Assembly (NCBI GenBank): GCA_000770645.1
Contig: JQID01000099.1
Coordinates: 1-32,579, forward strand
DNA from: Desulfosporosinus sp. Tol-M
GTDB lineage: Bacteria; Bacillota; Desulfitobacteriia; Desulfitobacteriales; Desulfitobacteriaceae
DNA length: 32,579 nucleotides
Reading direction: 5' to 3'
The notes under the pieces are model-generated. The model had not been told where the DNA came from, ran no database searches, and worked only from the letters and a program-made list of their open reading frames with translations. A program made the translations under genes and the position numbers. Below, piece after piece: positions 32,361 through 32,579 of this stretch (the first letter of the stretch is position 1; each line of letters starts with the position of its first letter).

Positions 32361-32459
32361 AAATCAGCCAAACACAAACCCGACATCAATCTGATGCTAT
32401 CGTTCCACGTTGAGACGGTAGCGTTGATAGAGTCTAGATAGCCTGATATCATCGCTTTC

Positions 32460-32484
32460 GGGGCATTTAGCCCCTTTATTTTTT
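32460..32484 (+). terminator. Rho-independent terminator
   Basis: GGGGC, ATTTA loop, GCCCC and then TTTATTTTTT form a compact GC stem with a U-rich tail. It lies about 200 bases after the VWA stop and would end the rightward transcript. Confidence 0.8.
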
Positions 32485-32579
32485 GAGCTTTTTTCCGTTT
32501 TTGAGCGTCCCAGGAACATATTGGGAAATAATTCCGGCCCCCGGGGGTACACAATGCACGAAATTATGGGGGTACCCCG

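Larger units (their letters stand above)
32254..32579. other. Non-coding right end with repeats, hairpin, terminator and GC palindromes
   Basis: No credible gene is seen here. The only long open frame, minus strand 32255-32554, has no ribosome-binding site and no recognisable content. The stretch contains the 20-bp repeats at 32260-32360, an imperfect hairpin around 32395-32425 (GCTATCG with CGGTAGC), a terminator at 32460-32484, and GC-rich palindromes CCCCCGGGGG (32538-32547) and GGGGTACCCC (32569-32578). Confidence 0.6.

Noticed and set aside
32255..32554. 99-codon minus-strand frame at the right end
   Set aside because: No ribosome-binding site, no family pattern, and it runs through a terminator and the direct repeats.

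Overview
The window looks like part of a prophage, or a phage-derived element, from a low-to-mid GC Firmicute, most likely a Clostridia/Oscillospiraceae-type gut bacterium. The reasons are the strong GGAGG Shine-Dalgarno sites in front of almost every gene, and a phage early/replication cassette of the kind seen in Clostridia prophages. No host housekeeping gene, integrase, tRNA, rRNA or CRISPR array is visible, so the taxonomic call is an inference.

Left third (about 43-11271, minus strand): one leftward, tightly packed phage early operon. In transcription order it holds a sigma-like HTH protein, two small proteins, a DUF2800 Cas4/RecB-like nuclease, a DUF2815 putative ssDNA-binding protein, a family A DNA polymerase, a zinc-ribbon protein, a DUF4406 protein, a VapE-type primase/helicase, a VRR-NUC nuclease, a Rha-type regulator, an SNF2-type helicase and a DUF1492/ArpU-like late regulator. 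Three intergenic gaps hold hairpins just upstream of Shine-Dalgarno sites. Two are copies of the same structured element, with a bulged base, a TCC/GGA inner helix and a tetraloop. The third, before the polymerase, could form a pseudoknot.

Divergent control region (11272-11502): a consensus sigma-70 promoter (TTGACA-16-TATAAT) fires rightward. The region also holds a minus-strand rho-independent terminator facing the phage operon and three tandem 9-bp repeats just before the first rightward gene.

Right two thirds (11503-32253, plus strand): a dense anti-phage defence island. It opens with two overlapping genes of unknown fold. One carries a C-terminal and the next an N-terminal copy of the same short motif, which resembles a RHIM/bacterial amyloid signalling motif. 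Then come an excisionase-like HTH protein, an SNF2-family helicase, a DUF4391 protein, a small coiled-coil protein, type III Mod and Res, a DUF2130 nuclease-like protein, a PrrC/RloC-like ATPase with an altered P-loop, McrB with an inserted EVE-like domain, McrC, a macro-domain/HTH fusion, an unrecognised protein and a VWA protein. Overlaps and short gaps suggest one long transcript to about 31518, with the VWA gene behind its own leader hairpins.

Possible joint working (inference): Mod/Res give epigenetic self/non-self discrimination, assisted by the helicase, DUF4391 and coiled-coil proteins. McrBC targets modified DNA that escapes Mod/Res. The PrrC/RloC-like protein is a back-up suicide tRNA nuclease, and the motif-sharing pair could be a separate signalling/abortive module. 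The island occupies the side of the early operon where a lysogeny module is normally found. The right end (32254-32579) is non-coding, with three 20-bp repeats spaced by 40 bp, a terminator and GC-rich palindromes.
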